Positions 47,456 through 60,013 of a stretch of 64,000 nucleotides of DNA are shown here, one piece after another; the first letter of the stretch is position 1, and each line of letters starts with the position of its first letter. The stretch comes from Eudorina sp. 2006-703-Eu-15 (lineage: Eukaryota; Chlorophyta; Chlorophyceae; Chlamydomonadales; Volvocaceae). The translations under genes and the position numbers were made by a program. A model generated the notes under the pieces. That model made no database searches. It saw only the letters and a program-made list of their open reading frames with translations, and was not told the DNA's origin. The DNA is taken from NCBI GenBank assembly GCA_003117195.1, contig BDSI01000025.1, forward strand, positions 576,898 to 640,897, read 5' to 3'.

Positions 47456-47587
47456 GGGTGCGGGGTGTGCTTCGGTGCGCTTGTGGAGCCTGTCCGGTGC
47501 GCCGGCGGTGGCGCGGGTCCGTTTATGCAGTGTGCGGTGAGGAGGAGGCTGCGGCTGTCACCGATGACCCGCGGGGTCCCATGCAAC
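47456..47587 (+). repeat. Family F one-armed copy
   Basis: GGTGCGGGGTGTGCTTCGGT, TTGTGGAGCCTGTCCGGT and GCAGTGTGCGGTGAGG lead to GTCACCGATGACCCGCGGGG. The first blocks are shared with 53720-53848 but not with the two-armed copy. Confidence 0.6.
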
Positions 47588-48679
47588 ATAACAATTGTTA
47601 TTGCCGTGACGTCAGTGTCGGCGAACGACAGCCACGCCGTGAAGGGCCGTGGCATTCACCATACAGTGCAGACGACCCTGCTTGCTAGGTAGTTTTCCAA
47701 ATGCCCCCATCCAGACAGGTCCAGACGGTGCAAAGGGCCAACATGCCTCCACCGATACATACCTGCGCTTCCCTGCCCCTGGAAGCCCTGTCCCTGGAAT
47801 TTTACCTCCCCGTTACAAGGTGGACCCTTAGTCCCGACCGGGCGATCCAACGGCCCCATTTGGTACTGCTGCCCTGTGCTGCCCCAGTGCGTGTCACCGC
47901 GTGTCATGGATGGGTTCCGCCGTGCTGAATTCGTTACAGAAATCAAGTCTATGCGGGCTTGAGACGCAGTAACGGGGGTTGCGGCTCGGGTGAGTTCCTT
48001 CCCGACCCTGTTGATGTTCGAAGAACTTGTGTTTGGAAGCGGATGACAGAACGGCCCCATGTGTAGTAAGTGTTTGGGGCCCACCCAAGGTTTACAACGT
48101 CAGTAGAGGCTTTCAATAGCGCTGACGCGTCCGCTGCGGTATGCTGTTATCCTTTCTCCGGTTGTTCGGCCATCCTCTCAACAACAACAACTGCTTGGAG
48201 TAATGCTATCCTTCAGTCCTAGATATTGCGGCCGAGGAAAGCCATCTCGTGCGCACGCATTTGCGATGCTGGCAACCAGCTATCCGAAATTGTTAACTGA
48301 CAGCTAGTGAGGTCAGTGCAGGTCGACATCAAATATTTATTTCGATCTTCATTGACAGTGTAGGACTTGTGATAATAAATGCGTTGAAGCAGTTCGAGAG
48401 AGGGACTGGACGGTACGGCACGAAAAATTGGCGCGTTAAGAGTACAAATCAAATCCGCGGGGCAAAGTGCTAGTGCGTGGACCTGTGGCGCCCAAGGGAC
48501 AGCATAGCACATAGTTGTAACGTTTACAATCGTTTAAGGCTGACACCAACACACTCGGTGCAGGCAGTTAGCATCCCCAGCAGTAAGGGCATTTAACTGT
48601 GGGCACATACAAGGCCAGATTACCAGCTAATAACACTTGATAAAGACCTTGGCTACTGGCTACACCTGATAGGCGGAAA

Positions 48680-51251
48680 ATGAACATGCAAGCGACCGGG
48701 CCAACGACTGGTTCCTTCCGCCAGTCGCCGATGCCTGCTCCTGCTGCTCATCGGGCAAGGTAATTGACATTTTGAACCAATAAGTCTCACGCGCATGCCC
48801 ATTGTTTTGTGATCTGACCATGTTTGAGTTTGACATTTGGTCGTAGGAGCGGGCCTGTGCACACGTCTGCGCAACGGCTTGTTCAGGTATGCATCAATTT
48901 CAAGTTTGGAAACTCTTACAATTAGCTTTCTGCGATGGCAGCTTAGCACAGGTACCGCCTGGTCCCACAGGCGCCAGCGACGTCGTGCGGCACGAGCTGT
49001 CCTTTCGCCAGCGCGAGTGGCCGCTCCTTTCCACGCCGACGACAAGTCCGGGTGGCATCGTTCCCAGAGGAGGAGGAGGGCTTCACGGCATCACCAAATG
49101 ACATGCAGGAGGCTCGCATTATCGTGGTCACGTCAGGGAAGGGTGGCGTTGGCAAGACCACCACATCTGCCAACCTGGGGATGTCCATCGCAAGACTCGG
49201 CTACAAGGTTGGTAGAGGCCTGCGAACTGTTGTTGCAGCAGTTGAAACATCAGCCAAGGTTGTGGAGGGTAGATGGGTAGCCGCGTCGGGCGCTGGGCCC
49301 ACGCAGTGCCCCATGGGCCAGAGCCATGGGTTTAGCGTCCTTAGCCTGCAGCGAGTCATTCACGAGGCAAATCTGCCGCCAGTGTCTTCATTTCTCGATG
49401 GGTCGTTTCCCTTTTGGTTCCGACTCCGCGCGTGACCATGTCATGTCCTTCACTGCAGGTTTGCCTCATCGACGCAGATATCGGTCTCAGGTGAGGGGGG
49501 CAAACGCTTTGGCAACGTTGAGATGCTATCTCGTTGCTTTCGTTCCGAACAACGCGCACCAACAGTCACATCGAAGGGTTTATCCGGTGCAGCTGTCTGA
49601 GAGTCCTAAGTGAATGCGCAACTTGTTGCTCCCCGAAGGAACCTGGACCTTCTGTTGGGCCTCGAAAATCGCATTCTGTACACGGCCATCGACATTTTGG
49701 ATGGCGAGTGCCGCCTCGATCAGGCTCTGATCCGCGACAAGCGTTGGAAGAACCTGTCACTGCTCTCCATGAGCCGCAACCGGCAGAGGTAGGGAACGGG
49801 CTATCGGTGGCGCTGCCTGCGCGCCGCTTGGGGGGTCTGGACCTGTGTGGCGTGCGCTTGCACGCCCTCGCCGCATACACAGACCGGCACTTTGCCGCAG
49901 TCCTATCAACCTTCTTTGCGTCGCGGCTTGGGGCTTCTTCGCGCATGTGTCACTGCGCCGCATCGACCTGTCTCCTTCACGCGTTTGCCGCGTTCGACCT
50001 GCCAGCTCCTCGATGCGGACATTTGGAACCGGCCTGGCCTCGCCGTCGCAGGTACAACGTGACGCGTGCCCACATGGTGCAGCTGTGCGAGGCCATCATC
50101 GCGCTTGGCTACCAGTTCATCATCCTAGACTGCCCGGCCGGCATCGACGTGGGCTTCATCAACGCCATTTCGCCCGCCAAGGAGGCCCTCATCGTCACCA
50201 CGCCGGAGATCACGTCCATTCGGTGCGTTGGAGACGACTGGGCTTTTGGGATTTTGGAAGGGCGGTCGTTGAGGCTTTGTATGTACGCCGTTGTCAGCCA
50301 AACCAGCGGACTAGCGGACGGGTTCTTGCCCTGCGTGCTGCGGGCGGACGCCATGCGCCTCGCCGGGAGGCCCAGTAAATGCGTCGTGCGAACCAAAATA
50401 CGACGTTCCTGCTCCACATGTCCTGCACAGTGACGCCGATCGCGTGGCGGGGCTGCTTGAGGCCAACGGCATCTACAACGTTAAGCTGCTGGTCAACCGT
50501 GTCCGGCCAGACATGATCCAGAAGGTGGGGTTCCAGCCGGTATCATGCACAGCACATGTCCTGGAGTGCTTTTGCCCATGGCCGTATCAGCCATACAAGC
50601 CTCCAGCACGCTGAGACCTGCATAATGTAGCTAGGGACTGAGCCAAACGCGAGCGTACGTGATGATCTCGGGATCCTGATGAGCACTATTTTCGCCGCGG
50701 TTCCACTCCACCCCACCGCAACAGAACGACATGATGTCCGTCAAGGACGTGCAAGAAATGCTCGGCATCCCGCTGCTGGGCGCCATCCCAGAGGACCCGC
50801 AGGTGAGACGGACTGCGCCGCAGAGCTGGCCGTTTGGGTGCCCCAATCCCTGTGCTGCTGCCACAGCGGAGCGCAAGGGGCTAGCACTGCTTGTGCCCGT
50901 TTGTGCCGTCATGTGTGCAGTCAGGTTGCGGGACCCGCCCACGCACAAGGATCATGTTATGATGCAGCCCGCAATTGGCGCGACACTCGTGCCTCTGCAG
51001 CTCTCTCTCGTTTCGGACTGCAGCTCCGACACTCCGGACGAACTCTGCCTTGGTTGGACCTTGATGTGCCGCAGGTGATCATCTCGACCAACCGCGGTGA
51101 GCCGCTCGTGCTGCAGAAGCAGCTGTCCCTCAGCGGCATCGCCTTCGAGAACGCCGCGCGCCGGTTAATCGGCAAGCAGGACTACTTCGTTGACTTGAAC
51201 AACCCCCACAAAGGGCTGTTCCAGAAGATCGGCGAGATGTTCAGCAACTAG
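48680..51251 (+). CDS. MIND1: Chloroplast septum-site protein MinD, 8 exons
   Basis: Exons 48680-48759, 48952-49207, 49459-49490, 49639-49788, 50052-50222, 50431-50524, 50725-50802 and 51075-51251 join in phase to 345 residues. The first 70 or so residues are Ser/Ala/Arg/Pro-rich and end QVRVASFPEEE, as expected of a chloroplast transit peptide. The mature part shows the deviant Walker A SGKGGVGKTTTSANLG, switch I/Walker A' LIDADIGLRNLDLLLGLEN, Walker B FIILDCPAGID, TPEITSIRDADRV and a C-terminal stretch ending GEMFSN. MinD is a membrane-associated ATPase that, with MinE, places the FtsZ ring at mid-plastid. Length matches plant and algal MinD. The start is the first ATG with a phase-2 donor (AG/GTAATT) that fits exon 2; a missed small exon is possible. 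A TGTAA at about 51769 is a candidate poly(A) signal. Confidence 0.95.
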
Positions 51252-53719
51252 GCGCACGGATGACCATATACGTGGATCGCCCGTCTCTCTCTCTGCCTTT
51301 GTACTTATCGTTTTGTCATTACATAGCAGAAAGCGGTGGCGTGGAATAGGGGGTAGGACAGGGGTTGCACGAAAGGGTGATCCGGGGCTGGTTGCAGCTG
51401 GGTTAGGGTCTGGGTAGGACGAGACGGTTCGTGTGTTTTTGCAGCAACAGTGTGTTATCGATTCACCGCACTGAGAGGCGCGCATGCCGATATGGGTTCA
51501 ACGAATATGACAATCAATCGATGTCCGTGGCGCTGTGCCCTGTCAGGTTCGTCTTCGATCTGTAGGTAGTTATTACGGTTGCCGCGTTCAAGGACTGGTT
51601 GCCGTCCCCAAGCAGCGTTGCCCCATCGGTTTTGGAACTGTTGGCATTGTTTCTTTGACTCCTGCTTAAGGACTTGTTTGAAAGGCGAAATCTGACAATC
51701 ATTCTGGTGATTGGGCTCGGGTTCCTTGTACGGAAGACGCAGGCATACTGGAGCGAGTTCGATTGTTATGTAAAGCAAGGAAGATGTCAACACCAACCAT
51801 CCGCAATACTGAATACGTGGACGTTACGTGATGCGCGCGTTGGCAATGCTGCGAATGGAAAAGGAAGGATGGGTTTCCGACACGCTTGGTGCAATCTTGT
51901 CATTTTCTTGTACTTGTCACCAACATTTTAGTATCCCGCACACAGGAAGGTATGGACAAGGAAGGAATAGGGCAATACTAGCAACGCTGTGTGGTACCTT
52001 GCACGGTGATCAGATGCTCTGCCCCTGGTCTGGCAAGGGCTCTGGGTGCCACCTGGCGAGGTAAAACCATCGTCCGGTGCCCTCGCTTGAAAACGAAAAG
52101 CTGAATGCCTAGCCTGCTCCCAAGATGACTTTGTGCCGAAGGAGAGCGGTCGCTGTCGTACAGAGGCATACGATGTACGGTACACACGGCGGGGCGAAGG
52201 TTGGCATTCGCATGCGCGCGCGCGGTCGTGGTACTTCACTAGCCTGAATGCTGCCGCCTTGTGAGATCTGCGCACCGTCGAAGACACCAATCGTATACTT
52301 GTCGATCCGACAGGCGCCATCCGTATGCGCTGTTATGCCATCCCCACTTGAACAGCACACGTGCGGAACGTCGCCCTGACGGACAGGCCATGGAGAGCTC
52401 CAAAACATTTTTTGCAATCGGAAAGTTTGTATGCAAATTGCCTGTCGCGGATTGGGTCAACAGCCGATTTTGAGACGTGGAACGCTTCTCTGGCTTTTAC
52501 TGCAAATCCGGGCAGGGCCTGTGCGCTGCAACTTTTGCATCGCACAGGACTTGCTGTTTATGCACTTGCAATGGGCGTAAGCGAGCGCCACTCAAAATAG
52601 AGTATGGACAGAAGCACAATAAGATTTACAACTTAACATCTACAATAGGTACAGTGGTCTGCCGATCTGGTTGGTCAGCAGGTTGTTGGCCGATACGAAA
52701 ATACCTTCAAGGTATCGCAAAACAAGCAACTGCGTACTTGGGCATAAAAATTAAACACGAGATGGTGACAAAATTATCTCTCGATCACTGTTTTCCTCTT
52801 TCTGAGCGGAAGCTGAATAGCTTGCTATAAGGTTACAGATTCACAGCCGACCTTGTGATGAACCAAAACTGTACATCTACGCCATTTTTTTGATGTTTGA
52901 CAAAGATGAGAATATTCAGTATCGCGGGTTACGTGCTACAGTCGATGGACGAGCTGCCCAGTCGGTCGTTCCCAGTCGGTCGTTCCCGGTCGTTCCTCCT
53001 GAATGAGCATGTGGGTCCAGCAAGGGGATACCTACAAGAAATGTTGGATGATTTTCAGGAAATTAAGCTTGGTTTCCAACTAACTGCCTTGCTATTTTTG
53101 TTCGTCTTGATGCTGTCGCAGATGCCCCAGGATGTTCAACCACCACCGTACTAACCGAGTTGCCTAAAATCTAGGGTATTACTATTATGCAGCGGGGACT
53201 GGAACAGGATCGCATGTGGTTCCTCCGAAACTTTACACCCTCCCCTTGTCCCTCCCGGACGGCAATGAAGTAACGGGTGTGGAACCCGAGGGCGGATTAG
53301 CTGCTCCCAACATGTCTTTCTTGCTTTGAAGCTGCTGACGCATATTACTCAAATTATCCATGATTATACGATTACCCCTGGTTCATCCGAAGCTACGGGA
53401 CACGTCTGGAATTTGCATTTTACAAAATACAATACATTTTCGGGAATTTAAACTGTGCAAACATAGAAATTTGATCAAAAGGAAGGTCGGAACATTCGCG
53501 CCTGTTACCTTGCATGGAAGACATTTCAAGTGCTGTATTTTACCTGTAATGAGCTGGAAGTTTCATGCTGTTACGGAGCGCGAGCCGGAGGTCGGCCCGC
53601 AAGCTCCAAATGCCGGAGAGACGTAAAAACAGCCGCGACAGATGATAAACATAGAGAACATGTTAGCAGCACGAACAGCCATTTGCGGCTCCACGTCGGT
53701 GCTCTATACCATAAATTTT

Positions 53720-53848
53720 GTTGCAGTGGACCCCACGGGTCGCGGGTGACAGCCGCAGCTGCCTCATCAACACTGCGAAATCCAAACCACGCACCGGACT
53801 GACCGGACAGGCTCCACAAGTGCACCGAAGCACACCCCGCACCCACAC
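53720..53848 (-). repeat. Family F one-armed copy
   Basis: Minus-strand copy of 47456-47587, keeping GTGTGCTTCGGTGCACTTGT and CTGCGGCTGTCACCCG but with CpG-type changes in the GATGACCCGCGGGG core. Confidence 0.6.
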
Positions 53849-54339
53849 TACCAGGGAACCACCGCGTTCCTGAGGGCCATCCACAGCCAGGGATAAAGCC
53901 CGCTCTGGTGGAGTTAGCCACGGGGGCGGCCCTGTTAGCGACCCCCCCCCGCCCCCAGCCAAGACCGGCTCACGTCTCCTGCGGTGGCCCGTTGTCTTGG
54001 CGGGCGACGGGGGCTCGCGAGCCACCGTCAGGGGCGTGTCCGGACGGCCTCTCCGGGCCAAGAACCTCCTCACCTTAGCAAGGGCTGCAAGGGCCCAGTT
54101 GTCCCACTTGCATCAATCAGTCCTCGTTCCCCCGCGGCCCAGACTGAGGCCACTGGAAGTCGGCTAGTAATCCTGCTTTGGAGGCACAGGGCCACGGCGT
54201 ACTCGGCGGTTAGCTTACGGAATGAAGAGCCCGGATCGTCACTCCTTCGTTGGCTCGGATCGTCGGCCTTCACGGTGCCCCCAGCTTGTCCTTGTCAAGG
54301 AGCTACGGTGGTCATGAGGATATGGGACCATGCAGCTCC

Positions 54340-54450
54340 AGGACATCCGGGTGGGCGCTGCTGGGGCTTGCCCTGACATACACCGTTGATCCCTTTGGGG
54401 TCCGCTGTATCGTTCATTCATTCAGTCAGTCAGTCAGTCAGTCAGTCAGT
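54340..54450 (+). repeat. Family E fragment with CAGT tail
   Basis: GCTGCTGGGGCTTGCCCTGA, ACACCGTTGATCCC, TTGGGGTCCGCTGTA and CGTTCATTCATTC match the reverse of 27180-27240 and 27466-27495, followed by about seven CAGT units. Confidence 0.6.
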
Positions 54451-57400
54451 CATCCGCGGACTCACGGAAAACAGATGGGCAACACGGCACGCCGTTCATT
54501 TTCACGTCCCGCTGCTTGCTGCCCGTCCTGTGTGTGGTTCCGTGCGGAAGGAGGCCCGCGCCGGCGCCAAGAAGTGACGACCCGGGGTCTTTGTTTGTTC
54601 CGCAGGGCAGGGCACCGACGTGGCGCCGCGGTGGGTGGGTTGCTGTGGCCCGGGCGGGCCGCCAAGCGCTAGGGCGCCGCACCAGGCGGTGCAGGCACTG
54701 CCGACAGGAATGAGGAAGCGGGGACACCTGTGCCATCCGCGGCGCCATCCGCGGGGGCGGAAGAACCTCCTCTTCGATACATTCCGGGTCGGCAGTCGTA
54801 GAGACGGAGCCGGGGGGCTTGGAAGGAATGCGCCGACCAGCGGGACATCAACAACAGCTGCAGTGCCCCGGACCCCGCTGCGCCGCACGTGTACGTGCTG
54901 CCTCATCAGGCAGGGGCGGTACCGGACTACGGGACGCCGCCGTCGGGCGTACCCGTGGCAGCACCGACGGTGGCAGGGGACGAGCGGGTATTGCAACAGC
55001 GGGGGCGGGTCGAGACCTTTCAGAGGCGCAAAGGTCGACGACACAAAGGCCCCCCAGGGCCCTCTTGCAGGAGACGTAGGCCTCCCAGGGCCCCGTGGAA
55101 GGGGAACGCTGCAGGAGGAGCCAAGCAGCCAGGCATGCGGCTGGGAAGACATCTGTGTGAAGTGTGGAGTCAGACAGGGCCAGGACACAAATGGATTTCC
55201 ACCTGCTGCAACAACGGATCACGTATCCTTTGCTGATCCCTTCGTCGCCTTCACATGTAGGCGTGACGGCATCGTCGCAGCTCGCTGCGGGCATCTAGGG
55301 TATGGCGCTGCGGATGAACAAAACCTGGGTGGAGGCGGTGGCGGGCCGTGAGGCGGCGGGCTGGGGAGCGGCGGCGGCGGGCCGTGAGGCGGCGGCGGCG
55401 GCGGCCTGGGAGGCGGCGGAGGCGGAGGCGAACCCGCGTGTGCAGGTACGGCAGTACGGCAAGGCATGTTTGTCCGGTACGGCAGGACCAAGATGAATCG
55501 ATGCCCTCCTTGACTCAATAGTCGTGTGCAATTTCGTTACTTCTGCTTATGCAGTACGGCAGTACTCTCGTTGCTGAAAGGTAGGCCGGTCATCCAGGAT
55601 ACGACGGGTCCCTCGATGCTGTCAGCATGCAGCCCGTGTGGGGCGGCGCCGTCGCCGATATACAGGTACGGCAGGCGATGAGGGGCCGGCAGGTAGGCGC
55701 CCTGGCGTACTGCTCCAGTTATATGAGCGCAGTTATATGAGCGGGTCGTCCCCCGTGACCGGCCCGGGGGCTGAGCGAGGGGCGAGCACGCTACAGCAGC
55801 ACACGCAGGTAGCGCTGCGGGCCGTGGCTTGGCGACAAGGCAGCACAATCGCAATCTGCTGCGTGCGTGCAGCAGGTGTGTTTCTCTCCCCGGATGGCTA
55901 CAGCCTGGTAGCTGTGGGGCTGTTCACCAGGGCTGTTCAGATCTGGACGATTAAAATTGGACGACTGAAAGAAAATCGACAGCCTGATGAGCAAGCACAT
56001 TTTCATCAACATATCACGCCGCTGTGACGCATTATTTTGATGCATCCGCATTGCCCCTGGCGCACTGCCAGTCGTAATGGTTCAGCAGGCGGAGCGGCCC
56101 CGGAATGGGTTTTCTGGGGGAATGGGAAGAGAGCGACGTACGTGCCGAAACGCGCCGTGCGGAAGATGGAACCGGTTTTTAACAGCCGACTGCGCACCGT
56201 CCGCTGTAACATCCTTAATAATAATACACGTGTGTTTTGTCGTCTAGCTTGGATTGTCAACCGCTTTTCGACAGTCACAACCCAAGCAGGAACGAATGCC
56301 GCGCGCGCATCGGTCAGCCATGGATCTATCGATGTCCCGAACGGACGCTGCAATGTCGAGTTTGCCATCCATGCTCGACGTAAGATGATTCAGTCCCCTT
56401 GTATACGAAACTGCCAGCAAGTTGTCTGTCGGTATCACATGCATTTGCAACGCACGCACCGCGCGAATGCGAGTTGCATCGATCTAGGCGGTTACGTACG
56501 GCGTTTTGACTTCCTGGAAGTCGTAAAAAACACAGTGCATGCGTGGCAAGCGTGCATGGCGCCGTCTGGTTACGACCGGTCGAAGTTTGAACCGCCATGT
56601 CAGTTGCTAGCAACACATGCTACAGCTAGGCTGGGAATCATCAGAAGAACCTTGCTTGGGCGCTTGCTTGCCGCGACCTCTACGTTATGCACCGCGTCTT
56701 GTCACAACGCGCAATCTCTGTCAGCTCGATGACCAGGGGGTGTGAACGACGGTGAACGTCACCTGTTACGCAGCGACCTACTCCATGACGTCGCGACGAG
56801 ATGCGTCCATCAGGGTACATGGCACTGTAACTCAGTCGGTACGTATGTCAGACGGGAGTGCCGGGCATGGGCGCCAGACGTCCCTAAAAGCCATTCAACT
56901 TTGGCGAAGAGATGCGATTGTGGGAGTCCTATCAACAGGCAGTCCATAACTTCCTGCGTGGACAAACTGCCGAGTCGCCCAGCCATTGAAACAGTGCTTC
57001 AGTCCCACATAAAAAATTTGCTTAGCAGGTATGCTTTGATACGTCCCAGGTTCTTGAATAACACGGAACGCGTGCGCGGCACACGTGCCTCTAGACGTTA
57101 TGCGGTCTAAAGACAGAAATATCCAGGACGAAGTGTGGCCATATCAATGCTCATCGCTATCTTAACGTTTTGGCACCAAGGGTTCGTTAAACGCCCCGCC
57201 AAGGGCGCCACACACTTATCGGACAACACTGTTGCATCCTAACGAAAACGCCCGACCACCAATGCCGACGACTGAACATAATTTTAAAAACTCCTGAATA
57301 TTACGAAAGTTAAATCGGAGTCTTGCTTTTAAAAAAAACAATAGAGATGTCCTAACAGTCTAAAACAATCTCCGAGCCAGGCTGCTATGACGCCTGCGCC

Positions 57401-57778
57401 TTCTGTCCACGTATTGATATGTATAGAGCTGAAAGCACAAACTCTTCATTTTGTGCTTCTTCGAGTACGGTGTCAATATGTACGGAAAATCACGTGGGGC
57501 ACATGTGACGTGAATCCGCAAAGTCTTCTTCCTTTCTGGTCTTTCAACATTCTCTGTTGAGCTTCACGTTAGGTGGAAATTTGATACTGTAACAAGGAAG
57601 AGCGAGTTGTAGAAAGGAGGGGATCAGGGAGACTCGCTCAACGGCGGCCACGGGGTTGCACGGGTTCTTCTTAATAATTACTTTCTTGACCATTCGTCCT
57701 GACAACTGATTCTTCCTGGGGTCCAGTCGTCCATCGCCAAAGGCGGATATTCATTTCTGCTGGAGCCAGCGCAGCCTT

Positions 57779-58982
57779 ATGAGTTCGTTCGGCGCAACAC
57801 CGGAAGGCGAGGCCAATGAGGCCGCGCCTTCTCTTGCTTACAATCAGGCAACTGGTCTCATTACCTCGCTCCACTCATCCAATATTGGGTCGGCGAGCAG
57901 CCAGTATAGCCCATCGCTGGACTTGCTTACGCAACACGGCATACAGCTGGGCCCTGGGCAGGCTCCCAGCGCGCAGCAACAAACGAGTGCGGCACCCACA
58001 GGAGGCATATCTTTTGGCGGCCTAGGCGGGAGCCTTCGGCCTGCAGGTCCGTTCCCCGCGCCGATGTCCGAGCGGAAAGCAGACCCTGGGGAGAAACAGC
58101 TCTGTACCTTCTTCTTGCGCACTGGCACATGCGCATATGGTGATCGATGCAAGTTTAAACACCCTCTGGACCGACCTCCGCCCCAACTCAACAGTAGAGG
58201 TAAGCACGTGGGACGTTAGGACGCCGAGATACTCGGCACAGATATCTCGCATCCAATCTACATGCAAGGGGCGCTTCGAGTTACAAGTGGAAAGTCAAAA
58301 AGTTGGCTGCGCATGGTGACGGCTTTGGCCTGTGCGTCGCCATTGAGTTGAGTCAGTCTGTCTCACCTCAAACTGCCGAACTCGTTTTCTCTTTCTTGGC
58401 AAAAGAAATATTACCTGTAATTTATATTTTATATTCCCAGGTTATCCCGTACGTTCGGACGAGCCGGACTGCGCACACTACCTCAAGAAAGGTTGGTGCG
58501 CCTTCGGTCCGACCTGCAAATTCAACCACCCGGAGATGCAGCCCTCCATCCTCAACTCCTACGGGCTGAGCCAGCCCACGGCGTTCGTCAGCCTGCCCAC
58601 CACAACCTTCCCGAGCCCGGCCGTGTACTCCGTCCCGTCTGCCGTACCGACGCTGTACTACATCCCCCCCGGCGTGGGCCCCAACCAACTCGCCGGCAGC
58701 ACCGTCAGCCTGCTGCCCTCCAACGTCGGCGCCGTCACGACACCGCAGCCCAGCCAGCTGGCCTTCCAGCAGCAGACCCCGCTCACCGCCGCCGCCCCGG
58801 CGGCCATATACCGCCAGCCGGCGCCCGCGGCCGCCTACGGGGGCATGGGTATGGGCGGCGCCATGGGCACAGGCGTGGGGTTGGGCGGGGGCATGGGCAT
58901 GGGCAGCAATGTGTCCGTACTGCAGGAGGCCTTCCAGGGCCTTACGCTGGGTCGCACCGGGGGACTGGTCCAGCGCAAGTAA
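57779..58982 (+). CDS. CCCH zinc-finger RNA-binding protein, 2 exons
   Basis: Exons 57779-58199 and 58441-58982 (donor GAG/GTAAGC, acceptor TTCCCAG/GT) restore a split Gly codon and give 320 residues. Two C-x8-C-x5-C-x3-H fingers are intact: C109, C118, C124, H128 ([20 protein letters not shown]) and C151, C160, C166, H170 ([20 protein letters not shown]), the second preceded by [10 protein letters not shown]. The GYP-x-R-x-x-E/D-P-D-C lead and spacing are those of plant ZFN-type CCCH proteins, which bind RNA and act in mRNA control. The intron splits the linker between the fingers. The C-terminal half is Ser/Thr/Pro/Gln-rich, then Gly-Met repeats, ending [14 protein letters not shown] use the first ATG of the open frame; no upstream exon is evident. 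Confidence 0.92.
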
Positions 58983-59816
58983 AGGGCCGCGATTGATATC
59001 CCCCCGGGCCCCCCGGGTGGCAGTCAGTGGCAGTCGAGTGGCAATTGAGTCGATTCATCTTCTCCCCCGCTCGTGCGGTACTTGAACATGACCGTGGCGC
59101 GTAGGATGGTGGTCATATGCCGTTGCCTCGAGGCCGCCGCCGCAACATTCGACCGGCTGGCGCGGCATTCAGCCGGGTCCTGTCCTCCCAAGGGATTCGT
59201 CCCCTTGCCCCCCAACCAAACGCGCGGGGGCAACAGGAAGCAGCGCGGGCGCGACCGGCGGCAGGCCAGCGTAGCCACCAGAACCCCTTGCACAGGGGGG
59301 CGGGCTTGGAAGGACAATGCGGATCGAAGGCTGCGGTGGGCGTTTGAGGGAGGGAGGGGAGGAAAGTCGGCGCGCGGGTTGCGCGACTGAGACCCTACAC
59401 GGGCGGCGTGGGCGGGGGGAAAGGGGGTTTGCCCCCCCCGCGTGTCTCTAGACAGGGGGGTTGGGGGTGGGCTCGCTGGACCCCTTTAGAGGCACACGAA
59501 CGGGGGATGGCGTGGGGGTTGAGGCCACGCGGGGGTTACGGGGGGCCGGCTGCGCTGCCGGTCGAGAGCTAGGACGGAGTCGGGGCTGTGAGGGCGCGAA
59601 GGCAGCACTTGGGAGGCGGGGGTGCAGCTGTGAGGGCGCGAAGTGCAAGTGGGGCCCGGATTTGGTACCAAGTGGCACCAAGTGGTAGGAGAGGAAGGCC
59701 AAGAGGGGATGGATGCTGGAGGGCTCGGCAGAGCCGCAGCACCGGTGAGCAAGCAAGGCGCTGGGGTCCCGTGAGCACAGACTGCGTGGGCGGAGCCAAG
59801 ATGGGCGTGGTGGTGG

Positions 59817-60013
59817 AAGGTGTGTTGTTGTCGGGGGCGGTGGTGGTGGTGGTGGTGGTGGTGGTGGTGGAAGGTGTGTTGTTGGCGGTGGTGGTGGTGG
59901 CGGTGGTGGTGGTGGTGGTGGTGGTGGTGGTGGTGGTGGTGGAAGGTGTGTTGTTGGCGGTGGTGGTGGTGGTGGTGGTGGTGGTGGTGGTGGTGGTGGT
60001 GGTGGTGGTGGTG
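59817..60013 (+). repeat. (GGT)n trinucleotide array
   Basis: About 55 GGT units in three blocks, separated by two copies of GGAAGGTGTGTTGTTGGC, so the array also has a longer-range unit. Confidence 0.95.

Larger units (their letters stand above)
44955..48679. other. Intergenic region between divergent DDX42 and MinD genes
   Basis: No further gene supported. The unseen DDX42 start exon and promoter should lie in 44746-45300; ATGs at about 45029 (minus) and 44904 (minus) are candidates but no donor is convincing. Further right are a long hairpin (46380-46463), a 60-base tandem duplication (46845-46967) and a family F arm (47456-47587). A segment near 46674-46715 is repeated in part at 47818-47850 (GGCGATCCAACGG). 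The last 600 bases before MinD are AT-richer and include a motif C-like copy (48339-48362). Confidence 0.5.
51252..57778. other. Long intergenic region, AT-richer
   Basis: No gene supported over 6.5 kb. 51252-53560 and 55990-57778 are AT-richer and nearly repeat-free. 53720-53848 is a family F arm, 54340-54419 a family E fragment followed by CAGT repeats, and 55302-55470 a GC-rich GGCGGC tract with four GTACGGCA octamers close by. A short frame at 52897-53154 (85 codons, one hydrophobic stretch) has no recognisable relatives. The last 200 bases are the 5' region of the CCCH gene. Confidence 0.5.
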
